Assembly: GCF_016342405.1 (NCBI RefSeq)
Contig: NZ_JAEINN010000013.1
Location: 83,610-147,609 of the forward strand
DNA: 64,000 nt
Reading direction: 5' to 3'
DNA from: Maridesulfovibrio ferrireducens
Lineage (GTDB): Bacteria > Desulfobacterota > Desulfovibrionia > Desulfovibrionales > Desulfovibrionaceae
The notes beneath the pieces are model-generated. The model saw only the letters and a list, made by a program, of their open reading frames with translations. It made no database searches and had not been told where the DNA came from. Below are positions 38,065 to 48,181 of this stretch, piece by piece. Both the position numbers and the translations under genes were made by a program. Position 1 is the stretch's first letter; every line of letters starts with the position of its first letter.

Positions 38065-38093
38065 CCCAGATTAGACATACCTCAAAATCTGGG
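38065..38093 (+). other. Weak hairpin after pth
   Basis: CCCAGATT / AATCTGGG with a 13-base loop and no T run; possible processing or weak termination element. Confidence 0.35.
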
Positions 38094-38244
38094 ATCCAAA
38101 AGAAATGTAAAAAAGGACGGCACTGAACCTGTTATTCATCAGTACTGAAATGATTAAATGCGCCAAATTTAATCTGTAATTGCTGTAAACGACGACCTTA
38201 AAAGCATTTCTAACCATTTCTTTTGTAAGTCCAAGGAGCCATGA

Positions 38245-38802
38245 GTGTTCGAGTTAAGCCAGCTTGTAGTCTACCCCTCACAGGGAGTAGGCAAAGTAGA
38301 ACGTATAGAAAGTCAGGAAATCAGTGGATCAACTGCCGAGTTCTACATTGTCCGCATCCTAAGCAACAATGTAACTCTCATGGTCCCGGTTTTTAATGCT
38401 CATAATGTTGGGCTCAGACCTGTCTGCAGTAATCAAGAAGGTCTTGGAATATATGAATGTCTTAAAGACAGATCTGATTTCACAGGTTACACCGGACAGA
38501 ACTGGAACAGACGCTACAGAGAATACTCTGAAAAGCTCAAAAGCGGAGATCTTCAGGATGTCGCTTATGTTCTTAAAGAATTATTCCTGATCGGTCGCGA
38601 TAAAGAACTGTCATTCGGAGAACGCAGACTTCTTGAGCAGGCTATGGGACTTGTTTCCATGGAACTGTCTTTTGCACTTGACCTTCCACAGGACAAAGTG
38701 AAAGAAGAAATTAATGCACTATTCAGTGATGTGTTGGAAAAACCAGAAGACAAAGAAAAAGACGACAAAAAAGACAAAGAAAAAGATAAAGAAGAATCCT
38801 AA
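38245..38802 (+). CDS. CarD/CdnL-family RNA polymerase-binding regulator
   Basis: A 185-residue protein. The N-terminal RID domain (LVVYPSQGVGKVERIE) binds the RNA polymerase beta subunit, and the helical middle (about 75-160) contacts DNA upstream of the -10 region. The last 30 residues are an unusual run of Lys, Asp and Glu. Start is GTG: AAGGAG lies six bases before it, whereas the ATG at 38241 is out of frame and too near the site. In this lineage it lies between pth and rho. Confidence 0.9.
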   Translation: MFELSQLVVYPSQGVGKVERIESQEISGSTAEFYIVRILSNNVTLMVPVFNAHNVGLRPVCSNQEGLGIYECLKDRSDFTGYTGQNWNRRYREYSEKLKSGDLQDVAYVLKELFLIGRDKELSFGERRLLEQAMGLVSMELSFALDLPQDKVKEEINALFSDVLEKPEDKEKDDKKDKEKDKEES

Positions 38803-38968
38803 AAAATACATCTAAACGACTTGTCATATTTGATTCTTTCAGTTATTGCCCTATGAGGTTGCAGTTTGCAGGATTGATGTCTTTACATCACACGATTTTT
38901 AAGCAAAAAACCACCCCTCACTTTAGGACACCCAATACACTCTGTTCTTCGATCATCAAAATAACTTT

Positions 38969-39010
38969 TAGCGAGTGCGTAATACATTTTAAACTGTATC
39001 GCACTCGTTA
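38969..39010 (+). promoter_or_regulatory. Large imperfect hairpin in the rho leader
   Basis: TAGCGAGTGCGTAATACA pairs with TGTATCGCACTCGTTA across an eight-base AT loop; no T run follows, and rho starts 65 bases downstream. It could be a leader RNA structure or an operator. rho genes are often autoregulated through the leader, which makes this a candidate element. Confidence 0.5.
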
Positions 39011-39074
39011 GACCATAATTATTAAATAAGTATTTTATTTATTTTTAACTTCTAACTCTCGGTTAACACAAGAT

Positions 39075-40349
39075 ATGGGCCAAGAACAAAAGACAAACAA
39101 TCTGAATCTGACTGAATTAAAACAAAAGAACATGGCAGATCTTATGGATCTGGCTACTAAGTTCAAAGTTGAAAACCCCAGCGGTATGCGCAAGCAGGAA
39201 TTGATTTTCGGCCTGCTACAAGGGTGCGCAGCTCAAAACGGACAAATCTACGGTGAAGGAGTTCTTGAAGTCCTCCCCGATGGATTCGGCTTCCTGCGTT
39301 CCCCAACGTACAGCTACATGCCCGGACCGGACGACATATACGTTTCTCCCTCTCAAATAAGGAGATTCGGTCTGAGAAAGGGTGACATTATTTCCGGCCA
39401 GATTCGTCCTCCCAAAGAGGGCGAAAGATACTTTGCCTTACTTCGAGTTAATGAAATAGGCTTAGAAGCGCCCGAACATTCCCGAAATCTTGTTCTCTTC
39501 GACAATCTCACGCCGATTTACCCAGACAGCCGTTTCAACATGGAAAACGGTCCAAAGAATTTCACTTCAAGAGTTATCGACATTCTGGCTCCGATAGGCC
39601 TTGGACAGCGTGCTTTGCTTGTTGCTCCTCCCCGCACAGGGAAGACTATGATGCTTCAGAATATCGCAAACTCCATCAATGCCAATCATCCTGATGTAGA
39701 TCTTATCGTTCTTCTCATAGACGAACGTCCTGAAGAAGTTACCGACATGGCCAGAACTGTAAACGCTGAAGTTGTCAGCTCAACCTTTGATGAACCTCCG
39801 CAGCGTCATGTTCAGGTAACTGAAATGGTTCTCGAAAAGGCTAAACGTCTGGTTGAACGCAAAAGGGATGTTGTCATTCTTCTTGACTCAATCACTCGTC
39901 TGGGACGAGCCTACAACGCAGTAACTCCTTCTTCCGGCAGAGTTCTCTCCGGTGGCCTTGATGCAAATGCAATGCAACGTCCTAAAAGATTTTTCGGCGC
40001 AGCACGCAACATTGAGGAAGGCGGAAGTCTGACAATCATCGCAACAGCCCTGATTGATACAGGCTCGAGAATGGATGAAGTTATCTTTGAAGAATTCAAG
40101 GGAACCGGTAACATGGATCTCTATCTTGATCGCAAGCTTGCGGAAAAGAGAGTATACCCTGCCATTGATATCAACCGCTCCGGAACTCGCAAAGAAGAAC
40201 TTCTCCTTCCACCTGAAGTTCTCAACAAGGTCTGGATTCTCAGAAAACTACTTGCTCCTATGAACTCCATTGACTCCATGGAATTCCTTCTTGATAAAAT
40301 GAAGGGAACCAAAAAGAATGAAGACTTCTTTGAAATGATGGGAAAATAA
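39075..40349 (+). CDS. rho: Transcription termination factor Rho
   Basis: A 424-residue hexameric RNA helicase. N-terminal Rho-N helix bundle (about 10-50), cold-shock-like RNA-binding domain (about 55-125), then the RecA-like ATPase with Walker A PPRTGKT, Walker [11 protein letters not shown], and secondary RNA-site loop residues. Length is standard, with no inserted domain. Followed by a terminator. Confidence 0.97.
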   Translation: MGQEQKTNNLNLTELKQKNMADLMDLATKFKVENPSGMRKQELIFGLLQGCAAQNGQIYGEGVLEVLPDGFGFLRSPTYSYMPGPDDIYVSPSQIRRFGLRKGDIISGQIRPPKEGERYFALLRVNEIGLEAPEHSRNLVLFDNLTPIYPDSRFNMENGPKNFTSRVIDILAPIGLGQRALLVAPPRTGKTMMLQNIANSINANHPDVDLIVLLIDERPEEVTDMARTVNAEVVSSTFDEPPQRHVQVTEMVLEKAKRLVERKRDVVILLDSITRLGRAYNAVTPSSGRVLSGGLDANAMQRPKRFFGAARNIEEGGSLTIIATALIDTGSRMDEVIFEEFKGTGNMDLYLDRKLAEKRVYPAIDINRSGTRKEELLLPPEVLNKVWILRKLLAPMNSIDSMEFLLDKMKGTKKNEDFFEMMGK

Positions 40350-40380
40350 TTTTTTAAACATCATTCAATTATCAAAAATT

Positions 40381-40420
40381 AAGCCTCATGAGACATTCCT
40401 CATGAGGCTTTTTATTTTTT
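40381..40420 (+). terminator. Terminator after rho
   Basis: Stem AAGCCTCATGAG / CTCATGAGGCTT with a short loop and T run. Confidence 0.93.
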
Positions 40421-40464
40421 AGATAACTTTACAAGTCGTAAATCTATACTTACAGTTAGTAGTA

Positions 40465-41904
40465 ATGACGAAAAACAGAGTAACTTTTCACCACATAGTA
40501 TCAACCGCATTGATATTTATATTTTCGTTCATCTGGTTAACGCCTCAAGCTACAGCGTCCTCCATGTTCGGTGAGTTTACCGTGAAAGATGAAATTAAAC
40601 TCGGCGGCGAGTTTAATAAAATGATTCACGAAAGAATGCCCATAGTTCTTGACCCCCAAATAACTGAATACGTTAGTAATCTAGTAGCCAGAATTGCCCA
40701 CGAAATGCCACCTCAGCCTTTTCCTATAACCTCGGCAGTCATCAATAATAACGCTATGAATGCTTTTGCTGTTCCCGGCGGTTATATTTATATTTTCACG
40801 GGCTTAATTCTCAATCTTAAACATGAGTCTGAACTGGCCGCAGTTATAGGTCATGAGCTTGCTCACGTTTCTCTCAGACACGTTGCGAGACGCATGGAAA
40901 AAATGAAACTGGTTAATATTGCCAGTATGTTGGGAACACTTGCCGGAATGATGCTGGGCATATCAGGCGGAGACAACGCCGCCTCTATCGGGCAGGCAGT
41001 GGCGATGGGTTCTATAGCAGGCGCACAAACTGCCTACCTGAGTTACACGCAACAAAATGAAAGAGAAGCTGACCATCTCGGTATGAACTATCTTGTCGCA
41101 TCCGGCTTTAATCCCGCCAGCATGGTGGATAGTTTTAAGCTTATGAAACAACGTCAGTGGTATGTGAGCAACAACAATATTCCTTCATACCTCTCCACTC
41201 ATCCCGGTCTTGATGATCGTATTGACTACCTTAAACAACGTTTTGTCAGAATGCCTCCCGCTTTTTTTTCCCGAGTCAGCGACGATGTTGATTTTCATAA
41301 GATTCAGACACTGATAAGAGCTAGAAGAACAGACCCTAAAATAGCTCTGGCACACTACAATAATATTCCCGAGGCGGACCGAAACTGCCTTGATCAATTA
41401 GGGCTTGGAATAATTCTTTCTCGTATGGAACAGAATAAAAAAGCCGAAAAAGCCTTTATTAAAGCTAACAAAGATTGCCCGAACGACTCTCTGATCCTGC
41501 GTGAAATGGGCCGCTTTTACTTCACTACGGGTAAAATGGACAAAGCCTCTCCACTGCTCAGACAAGCGTATTTACAAGCACCGAATGATGCTCTGACGTT
41601 ATTTTTCATCGCGAGAATTCAGGCGGAACGAAAAGATTATGTGCAGGCAATACCAACAATGCGTAGAGTGGCTGAAATGGTTCCCCGGGATCAGGAAATA
41701 CACTACCATCTCGGACGGATGCTCGGAGAATCCGGTAATTACTTCGGAGCTCACAAACAGCTTGCTTACGCCGCATTATATGGAAGGAATATGAAACAAG
41801 CCTTGTTTCATTTAAAAAAAGCTGAAGGACTCGCTAAAACAAAAGCGCAAAAAGCACAGCTTGCAACACTGCAAAAAAGAGTTAACCCTGTCGCCGAAAA
41901 CTGA
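40465..41904 (+). CDS. Periplasmic M48 metalloprotease with TPR tail (BepA-like)
   Basis: A 479-residue protein with a signal peptide (cleavage near ATA), an M48 protease domain with zinc motif HELAHVSLRH and the distal Glu in NEREADHLG, and a C-terminal tetratricopeptide part (about 290-470). BepA-type enzymes assist outer-membrane protein assembly and degrade misfolded LptD or BamA. The layout and size match that family; the exact substrate is not known here. Its start lies about 45 bases after the rho terminator. Confidence 0.9.
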   Translation: MTKNRVTFHHIVSTALIFIFSFIWLTPQATASSMFGEFTVKDEIKLGGEFNKMIHERMPIVLDPQITEYVSNLVARIAHEMPPQPFPITSAVINNNAMNAFAVPGGYIYIFTGLILNLKHESELAAVIGHELAHVSLRHVARRMEKMKLVNIASMLGTLAGMMLGISGGDNAASIGQAVAMGSIAGAQTAYLSYTQQNEREADHLGMNYLVASGFNPASMVDSFKLMKQRQWYVSNNNIPSYLSTHPGLDDRIDYLKQRFVRMPPAFFSRVSDDVDFHKIQTLIRARRTDPKIALAHYNNIPEADRNCLDQLGLGIILSRMEQNKKAEKAFIKANKDCPNDSLILREMGRFYFTTGKMDKASPLLRQAYLQAPNDALTLFFIARIQAERKDYVQAIPTMRRVAEMVPRDQEIHYHLGRMLGESGNYFGAHKQLAYAALYGRNMKQALFHLKKAEGLAKTKAQKAQLATLQKRVNPVAEN

Positions 41905-42067
41905 AACAGTAATTATTAGCTCTGTCAGTTTTATATTTTAACTCATTATTTTAGTGAATTAACAAAATTTTAACCGCATTTTTTGCGATGAACGTTAACT
42001 TGAAGTATGCTTCTTTTTAATGTAGTTATCCCCTTTCTAAAATCTATCTCCAAAAAGTGAAGCGAAA

Positions 42068-43051
42068 ATGATAATCGCCAGATCAATAAAAGAAATTAAA
42101 AAGCCTCAAAACGGATCATGTGTAACAATAGGTAATTTTGACGGAGTCCATAAAGGACACCAGAAACTTATCTGCAGCACATGCAGAAAAGCCAAAGCCA
42201 ACGGCCTGGCGAGCGTTGTTGTAACCTTTGACCCGCACCCGCTCAGGGTATTGGTCAACAGTAAAACTCCGCCCTTCATAACCCTCACCAAACAGAAGCT
42301 GGAACTACTTGCTCTGCATGAGCCTGATATTATTATAGCTCTGAATTTTACGAAGGAGATGGCTTCCCTCTCCCCCGAAGAATTCATTAAGAAATATCTG
42401 GTTGATGGACTTTCCATGAAAGAAATGGTTGTCGGCTACGACTACGCTTTAGGTAAAGGTCGCTCCGGAAACTATGAAGTGCTGGTTGGACTTGGCCGTA
42501 AGTACGGTTACGGAATCGAAAGACTTGATCCTATCATTATAAATGATGCAGTGGTCAGCTCCTCACGAATCAGAGACCTGGTAAGCGAAGGAAACGTCTG
42601 GGATGTACGAGCGCTGCTTGGACGCTTCTATCAGGTCCGCGGTGAAGTAGTTCACGGCATGAACCGTGGAGGCCGCCTTCTTGGATTCCCCACAGCAAAT
42701 ATTAAACTCGAAGATGAGCTTTTCCCTAAATCAGGCGTTTACGCCATCAGGGTCGAAGTAGACGGTCTGGTCCGCCCGGGCGTTGCCAACATCGGGAAAA
42801 ATCCGACCTTCGGCAACGAAGCACTATCTGTTGAAGCTCATATTTTCAATTTTTCCGATGACATCTACGGTAAAAATATCCGGGTCCACTTTATCCAGAG
42901 AATCCGTGCTGAACGTAAGTTCAACAACTTGGACGAACTAAAAGCCCGCATTACCAAAGATACAGAACTTGCTAAATCCATTCTCTCGTATCCGGAATCA
43001 CAAGTCCGCCCGGGGCTGCACCTGACAGAATCAGGAACCGGAGCCTGTTAA
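42068..43051 (+). CDS. ribF: Bifunctional riboflavin kinase / FAD synthetase
   Basis: A 327-residue enzyme making FMN then FAD. The FAD synthetase domain (1-165) has GNFDGVHKGHQ and SSSRIRDLV, the riboflavin kinase domain (185-310) has GRLLGFPTANI and the C-terminal VHFIQRIRAERKF. The stop overlaps the start of the CLC gene by one base (TAATG), so the two are translationally linked. Confidence 0.95.
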   Translation: MIIARSIKEIKKPQNGSCVTIGNFDGVHKGHQKLICSTCRKAKANGLASVVVTFDPHPLRVLVNSKTPPFITLTKQKLELLALHEPDIIIALNFTKEMASLSPEEFIKKYLVDGLSMKEMVVGYDYALGKGRSGNYEVLVGLGRKYGYGIERLDPIIINDAVVSSSRIRDLVSEGNVWDVRALLGRFYQVRGEVVHGMNRGGRLLGFPTANIKLEDELFPKSGVYAIRVEVDGLVRPGVANIGKNPTFGNEALSVEAHIFNFSDDIYGKNIRVHFIQRIRAERKFNNLDELKARITKDTELAKSILSYPESQVRPGLHLTESGTGAC

Positions 43052-44859
43052 TGAGCCCCCTTCTCAACCTGCGTGTTTGGAAAGAAATTGCGCGATCATA
43101 CAAAAATATCAGCTCATTCAGATGGCTTTTACTCGGTGTGCTGGTCGGATTACTTTCAGGTATTTTAGCTGTCGCTTTCTTTGCAGCCGTTGAATACGGA
43201 AAATTTATATTTTTACACCAACTGGCGGGTATGACCTTACCGGCCCCTGCTGGTGAAGAAATTTTCCACGGCCCTGCCGGTCAACTACGCCCATGGGTCA
43301 TTCCTGTCTGCACAATGACAGTAGGATTAATCACAGGATGGCTGGTCAACAAGTATATCCCTGAAACAATCTCCGGCGGTACAGACGGTACTGACGCGAC
43401 CATCAAATGCTTCCATCAGGGAAGCGGATTAATGCGTCCTATCGTTCCCATAATCAAAGGAATCACTTCGGTTTTCACAATTGCAACCGGTGGTAGTGCC
43501 GGACGCGAAGGACCTATCACCCAAATGGGTGCCGGTATCGGTTCATGGATCGCGCAAAAACTTAAACTCTCTGCCAAAGAACGCAGAATTCTACTGCTTG
43601 CAGGTGCTGCCGGAGGACTCGGAGCAATATTCCGCGCCCCCCTCGGAGGCGCATTAACCGCCGTAGAAGTTATATACCGCGAAGATTTTGAATCAGAAGC
43701 AATCCTGCCTTCCGTTCTTTCCTCTGTTGTTTCTTATTCGCTTTTCACTCTATTTTACGGTGCAGAACCTATTTTCGGAATTCCAAGATTTGTTTTTCAT
43801 GACCCTCGTGAAATGATCTTCTATATAATTCTGGCTTTCGCGTGTACCTTTGCAGGCTGGATGTACATCCGCACATTCCGTTTCATTAAGTACTCAATTT
43901 TCTTTAAGATAAAAGACCGTCTCGGTCTCATGTGGGCAACAGGACTAGGCGGACTGATGATGGGACTGATGGGAATGTTTTTCCCGCAGCTTCTCTCAGG
44001 CGGTTACGGCTGGCTGGAAATGGCGATCATGGGGGAAATTCCCATTATGATGATGATCGCAATTATTCTGGGTAAAACAGTTGCAACATCCATGACCATC
44101 GGTTCAGGAATGAGCGGTGGCATGTTTGCCCCCGCACTCTTTGTAGGCGGCATGACAGGCGGGATTGTCGGACAGGTTGCCGGAAGATTTTATCCTGATA
44201 TTGCCACACAGCCCGGTGGATATGTACTTGTAGGCATGGCGGCTTTTTTCGCAGGAGTAGCAAAGGCTCCAATCGGGCCGCTCATCATGGTCTGCGAGCT
44301 TACACAGGGTTACGGATTGCTCGCACCATTGATGCTGGCTTCTGCCCTCTGCATAGTACTGGGGCGCAATTCATCACTGTATGAGCATCAGGTTGATAAC
44401 AAATTTGACTCCCCCGCTCATATTGAAGATTCAACGATTAATATCCTTGAACAGCTTCACGTTGATACCCACTTCAAACCGGGCAGAGTTACCACCCTTG
44501 AAGAGGGTACAACTCTGAAAGCTTTGAGAGACATTATCGCGAACACCAATGAATTGTACTTTCCTGTCAAAAATGACGAAGGCACAATTACAGGTATTCT
44601 GACCATTCAAAACGTCAGAAATCACCTCTTCAATCAGGATCTCTTCGACCTTATCCTTGCCAAGGATTTAGCAACAAAGCCTGCAACACTGAAAGAGGAT
44701 GACGATTTATATACTGCGCTGTTGAAGTTTGTTGATACAGATTACGGACAAATTCCGGTTGTATCGGAAGATGACCCGAATAATATTATAGGTCTCATCA
44801 ATCGTGAGAATGTATTTAGAGCTTACGCAAAGGCAATTAAAGAACTCCACGAAGATTAG
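43051..44859 (+). CDS. CLC-family chloride channel/transporter with CBS pair
   Basis: A 602-residue membrane protein with about 10-12 helices (30-445) and a C-terminal cytoplasmic CBS pair (about 470-600). The gating-glutamate motif GREGP is kept (GGSAGREGPITQMG), as is a GGMFAPALFVGG filter segment. The first filter motif, GSGIP in E. coli ClcA, reads SGGTDGTDA, which marks another CLC subgroup; channel or exchange mode cannot be told. Coupled to ribF by overlap and ended by a strong terminator. Confidence 0.92.
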   Translation: MSPLLNLRVWKEIARSYKNISSFRWLLLGVLVGLLSGILAVAFFAAVEYGKFIFLHQLAGMTLPAPAGEEIFHGPAGQLRPWVIPVCTMTVGLITGWLVNKYIPETISGGTDGTDATIKCFHQGSGLMRPIVPIIKGITSVFTIATGGSAGREGPITQMGAGIGSWIAQKLKLSAKERRILLLAGAAGGLGAIFRAPLGGALTAVEVIYREDFESEAILPSVLSSVVSYSLFTLFYGAEPIFGIPRFVFHDPREMIFYIILAFACTFAGWMYIRTFRFIKYSIFFKIKDRLGLMWATGLGGLMMGLMGMFFPQLLSGGYGWLEMAIMGEIPIMMMIAIILGKTVATSMTIGSGMSGGMFAPALFVGGMTGGIVGQVAGRFYPDIATQPGGYVLVGMAAFFAGVAKAPIGPLIMVCELTQGYGLLAPLMLASALCIVLGRNSSLYEHQVDNKFDSPAHIEDSTINILEQLHVDTHFKPGRVTTLEEGTTLKALRDIIANTNELYFPVKNDEGTITGILTIQNVRNHLFNQDLFDLILAKDLATKPATLKEDDDLYTALLKFVDTDYGQIPVVSEDDPNNIIGLINRENVFRAYAKAIKELHED

Positions 44860-44881
44860 CCTGAATCAGATACGATAATTT

Positions 44882-44922
44882 AAAAGCCTCTTGAGGTTTC
44901 GTGCTTCAAGAGGCTTTTTTGC
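44882..44922 (+). terminator. Terminator after the CLC gene
   Basis: Stem AAAGCCTCTTGA / TTCAAGAGGCTTT with T run. Confidence 0.93.
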
Positions 44923-45094
44923 ACCCCACCCCCCTTGCCATCCCACTAAGCGGTCTTATCATCTGGTAATTCAAACAAAATCCAAACCGAATCCACGTTT
45001 AGCGGGAATCGGAAAGATATTTCACGTTCGACAAGTATTGAAATTCAATCTTCATATTGAAAACGAATAATCATAGCAGAATCAGGAGATGAAC

Positions 45095-45634
45095 ATGGAA
45101 CTCAGAGGAACGACCATTCTGGCCGTTAAAGATGATAAAGGTTCAGCCATGGCCGGTGACGGTCAGGTAACTTTGGGCCAGGCCATTGTGATGAAACATT
45201 CCGCAATCAAAGTCAGAACCTTGTATAATGATAAAGTTCTTGCAGGATTCGCAGGCGCAACTGCTGATGCTTTCACCCTGTTTGAAAGATTTGAAAAAAA
45301 ACTCGAAGCTCACGCGGGTAATCTTGTCCGCAGTGCTGTAGAGCTTGCTACTGACTGGCGTAAAGATAAATATCTTCGCAAACTGGAAGCTATGATTCTC
45401 GTCGCCGACGCGGACCACATTCTTATTATCAGTGGTAACGGAGATGTCATCGAACCGGACGACGGCCTTGCTGCTATCGGTTCAGGCGGTCCATACGCTC
45501 TTTCCGCAGCACGGGCATTATCCCGCCACACAGATCTTTCAGCCGTTGAAATTGCAGAAAAAGCAATGGAAGTTGCAAGCGAAATCTGTGTTTACACCAA
45601 TGATCACTTTGTTATCAAAACCCTCGAAAAATAA
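45095..45634 (+). CDS. hslV: ATP-dependent protease HslVU, peptidase subunit
   Basis: A 179-residue N-terminal-threonine peptidase. I choose the second ATG: AGGAG lies six bases before it, while the first ATG abuts the site. This gives a propeptide MELRG ahead of the catalytic [21 protein letters not shown] is typical of HslV. Directly upstream of hslU. Confidence 0.95.
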   Translation: MELRGTTILAVKDDKGSAMAGDGQVTLGQAIVMKHSAIKVRTLYNDKVLAGFAGATADAFTLFERFEKKLEAHAGNLVRSAVELATDWRKDKYLRKLEAMILVADADHILIISGNGDVIEPDDGLAAIGSGGPYALSAARALSRHTDLSAVEIAEKAMEVASEICVYTNDHFVIKTLEK

Positions 45635-45654
45635 TTTCACGCAAAGGTCTTCAA

Positions 45655-47037
45655 ATGAGTAATCTTACACCTAGAGAAATCGTATCGGAGCTGGACAAAT
45701 TCATCATCGGTCAGGCGGACGCAAAGCGCATGGTCGCCATTGCAATGCGTAACCGCTGGCGCAGACAGCAGCTTCCCGCAGAACTGCGTGATGAAGTTTC
45801 CCCAAAAAATATTATCATGATGGGCCCTACCGGAGTTGGTAAAACCGAAATTGCACGCAGACTTGCAAAGCTTTCCGGTTGTCCCTTCTTTAAAGTGGAA
45901 GCCACAAAATTTACCGAAGTGGGATATGTAGGCCGTGATGTTGAATCAATGGTCCGTGACCTCATGGAAATCGGCATAACTCTTGTCCGCAAAGAAGAAC
46001 TTGAAAAAGTCAAAGTCAAAGCTGAAAAGAATGCTGAAGACTGCCTTTTAGACATCCTTCTTCCTTCATCCAAACCTCAGAACTCCAGCATGGGTTTCTT
46101 TAACAATTCCAACGAAGCAATCCCCCTAGCCGAAGAAAATCCTTCTGAGGATAAAAGCTCCACACGCGACAAATTCCGCAAAATGTGGCGTGACGGCAAA
46201 CTTGATGATCGCGAAGTTGAAATAGAAGTTACCGTTCAAGGCGGAACCGGCGTTGAAATCATGTCTGTGCCCGGCATGGAAGACATGGGAATGCAGGTCA
46301 ACGACATGATCGGCAAAATGTTTCCCAACAAGAAAAAAACACGCAAAGTCAATATTCGCGAAGCATACGAACTTCTTATTCAGGAAGAATCAGACAAACT
46401 TATCGACATGGATAATGTTACCGAAATTGCCCGTGAACGTGTTGAACAAACAGGTATCCTCTTTCTTGATGAAATCGATAAAATTGCAGGACGCCACGAA
46501 ACAGGCGGTTCCACTGACGTTTCCCGTGAAGGCGTTCAGCGCGACCTGCTTCCAATCGTTGAAGGATGCGTGGTTAACACCAAATACGGCATGGTTAAAA
46601 CGGATCACATCCTTTTCATCTCAGCCGGAGCATTCCATTTCTCAAAGCCTTCCGATCTGATTCCGGAACTGCAAGGCCGTTTCCCGCTACGGGTAGAACT
46701 TTCTGCCCTCGGGAAAGATGAATTTTATAGAATTCTCACAGAGCCTCAAAATGCGCTCACAGTTCAGTATAAAGCTTTGCTTGAAACAGAAAAGGTCACC
46801 ATTGATTACAGTAAAGAGGCTCTTGAAGAAGTTGCTGCTACCGCTCAAAAAATCAATGAAGACACCGAGAACATCGGTGCCAGAAGGCTTTACACAATTA
46901 TGGAAAAGATTCTCGCAGAGCTGTCATTTGAGGCTCCGGACAGATCCGGTGACACCATACTGATAGACAAAGACTACGTTAAAGATAAACTGAAAGATGT
47001 AATTGAAGACAGAGATCTCTCCCGTTACATTTTGTAG
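45655..47037 (+). CDS. hslU: ATP-dependent protease HslVU, unfoldase subunit
   Basis: A 460-residue AAA+ ATPase that unfolds substrates for HslV. Walker A GPTGVGKT (about 60-67), intermediate I domain (about 110-240), Walker B LFLDEIDK, sensor and C-terminal SRYIL ending that docks in HslV. Starts 20 bases after hslV; one operon, ended by a terminator. Confidence 0.97.
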   Translation: MSNLTPREIVSELDKFIIGQADAKRMVAIAMRNRWRRQQLPAELRDEVSPKNIIMMGPTGVGKTEIARRLAKLSGCPFFKVEATKFTEVGYVGRDVESMVRDLMEIGITLVRKEELEKVKVKAEKNAEDCLLDILLPSSKPQNSSMGFFNNSNEAIPLAEENPSEDKSSTRDKFRKMWRDGKLDDREVEIEVTVQGGTGVEIMSVPGMEDMGMQVNDMIGKMFPNKKKTRKVNIREAYELLIQEESDKLIDMDNVTEIARERVEQTGILFLDEIDKIAGRHETGGSTDVSREGVQRDLLPIVEGCVVNTKYGMVKTDHILFISAGAFHFSKPSDLIPELQGRFPLRVELSALGKDEFYRILTEPQNALTVQYKALLETEKVTIDYSKEALEEVAATAQKINEDTENIGARRLYTIMEKILAELSFEAPDRSGDTILIDKDYVKDKLKDVIEDRDLSRYIL

Positions 47038-47072
47038 TTAAACCTTTACATATAAAAAAAAATCAATAAAAC

Positions 47073-47102
47073 TGGGTTCTTATCATTAGAGCCCATTTTT
47101 AT
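47073..47102 (+). terminator. Terminator after hslU
   Basis: Stem TGGGTTCT / AGAGCCCA with loop TATCATT and T run. Confidence 0.85.
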
Positions 47103-47218
47103 TTTAATTTTTAAAATTGTTACACAAACGAAACTGTGTTACGGGTGATAAATGTTTTAATTGCAGCATCATAACAAACACCAAAACAAACTTTTTCTGT
47201 TGCAATCCAAGGAACACT

Positions 47219-47974
47219 ATGAACCAGATGAGTACAGTGGACGATAAAAATTTCGCCTTGCCAAAAATTCGCGGAACTTTTTCCGCAAGAATTATACAAG
47301 AAATCGGCACAGGGTCTACAAAACGAAAAGTCGTCCAGTCGTTCCTCTATTATGGTGAAGAAAACGATAACAGCGAGATCATTCTCCGACCGCTGAACGA
47401 CAGCCATATACCTTCTGGACCTGAACAAATTATAAGCAAAGATGAGCTACTGGAGTCTTTTACTCCTGAAGTAGAACTTTATACCAATTCAGTTTTTCCG
47501 GCCATGAAAGAGCTCGGCAAAACGCTTGCCAAAGCTGACCGACAACGGCAACTCGGCAATATTTTCACAGCAGAAATGGAATATAATAAAGCCCTTAATA
47601 TTGATGAAAATAATATCCGGGCCAATTTCGGAATTGGCTTATGCTACCTTGAACGCAATGAGGAAGCCAAAGCTTTGGATATTTTTAATCGGCTGATATC
47701 TCTTGATGCTGCTTTTGGAAAAGAACATAAACATCTCTTTAATGATTTCGGAATTTCTCTCAGAAAAAACAAAATGTTCAGTGAAGCTATAGAGTTTTAC
47801 TCCAGAGCGCTAAACTTCAGTTCTGATGATGAAAACCTTTTTTTCAATATTGCCCGTTCATTTTGCGAACTCGGTAAGATAAAAGAATCACGTGAATATC
47901 TGGAGAAATGCCTTGCCATCAACCCTGACTTTACCCCGGGCAAGAAGCTAAGTGCATTCTTAAATAAAAAATAG
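47219..47974 (+). CDS. Tetratricopeptide-repeat protein
   Basis: A 251-residue soluble protein. The start chosen has AAGGA eight bases upstream; the frame extends further up but without one. The first 90 residues have no recognised fold (contains FSARIIQEIGTGSTKRKVVQSFLYYG). From about 105 to 245 there are three to four TPR units (GNIFTAEMEYNKALNIDENN, EEAKALDIFNRLISLD, SEAIEFYSRALNF, IKESREYLEKCLAINPDF). Upstream of flgE, but its function in flagella is not shown. Confidence 0.82.
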   Translation: MNQMSTVDDKNFALPKIRGTFSARIIQEIGTGSTKRKVVQSFLYYGEENDNSEIILRPLNDSHIPSGPEQIISKDELLESFTPEVELYTNSVFPAMKELGKTLAKADRQRQLGNIFTAEMEYNKALNIDENNIRANFGIGLCYLERNEEAKALDIFNRLISLDAAFGKEHKHLFNDFGISLRKNKMFSEAIEFYSRALNFSSDDENLFFNIARSFCELGKIKESREYLEKCLAINPDFTPGKKLSAFLNKK

Positions 47975-48075
47975 TTCCTTAACGACTGTTTTTCACCTAT
48001 CTGTATGGATTTTTTTGCCTACCTTTCTCTACCCACATCTCTCATAACATCCTGATTTAGCTACACTTCAACATT

Positions 48076-48091
48076 AGGCACACACCTTGCT
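48076..48091 (+). promoter_or_regulatory. Sigma-54 (-24/-12) promoter of flgE
   Basis: AGGCACACACCTTGCT has the invariant GG (48077-48078) and GC (48089-48090) separated by exactly ten bases, matching the TGGCAC-N5-TTGC consensus with one change. It lies about 90 bases before the flgE start, and sigma-54 control of hook genes is common in this group. Confidence 0.8.
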
Positions 48092-48181
48092 TATCAATAA
48101 CTAACCGGAGATATTTTCCGGCAATAAGGCAAACGGGTGCGTGCGGAGTCAACATAGCCGCATCCTGCAAGGAGTTTTCTA

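Noticed and set aside
38065..38093. A rho-independent terminator after pth
   Set aside because: The hairpin has no T run.
38241..38330. ATG start for carD at 38241
   Set aside because: It is out of frame with the CarD protein and too close to AAGGAG; the GTG at 38245 fits.
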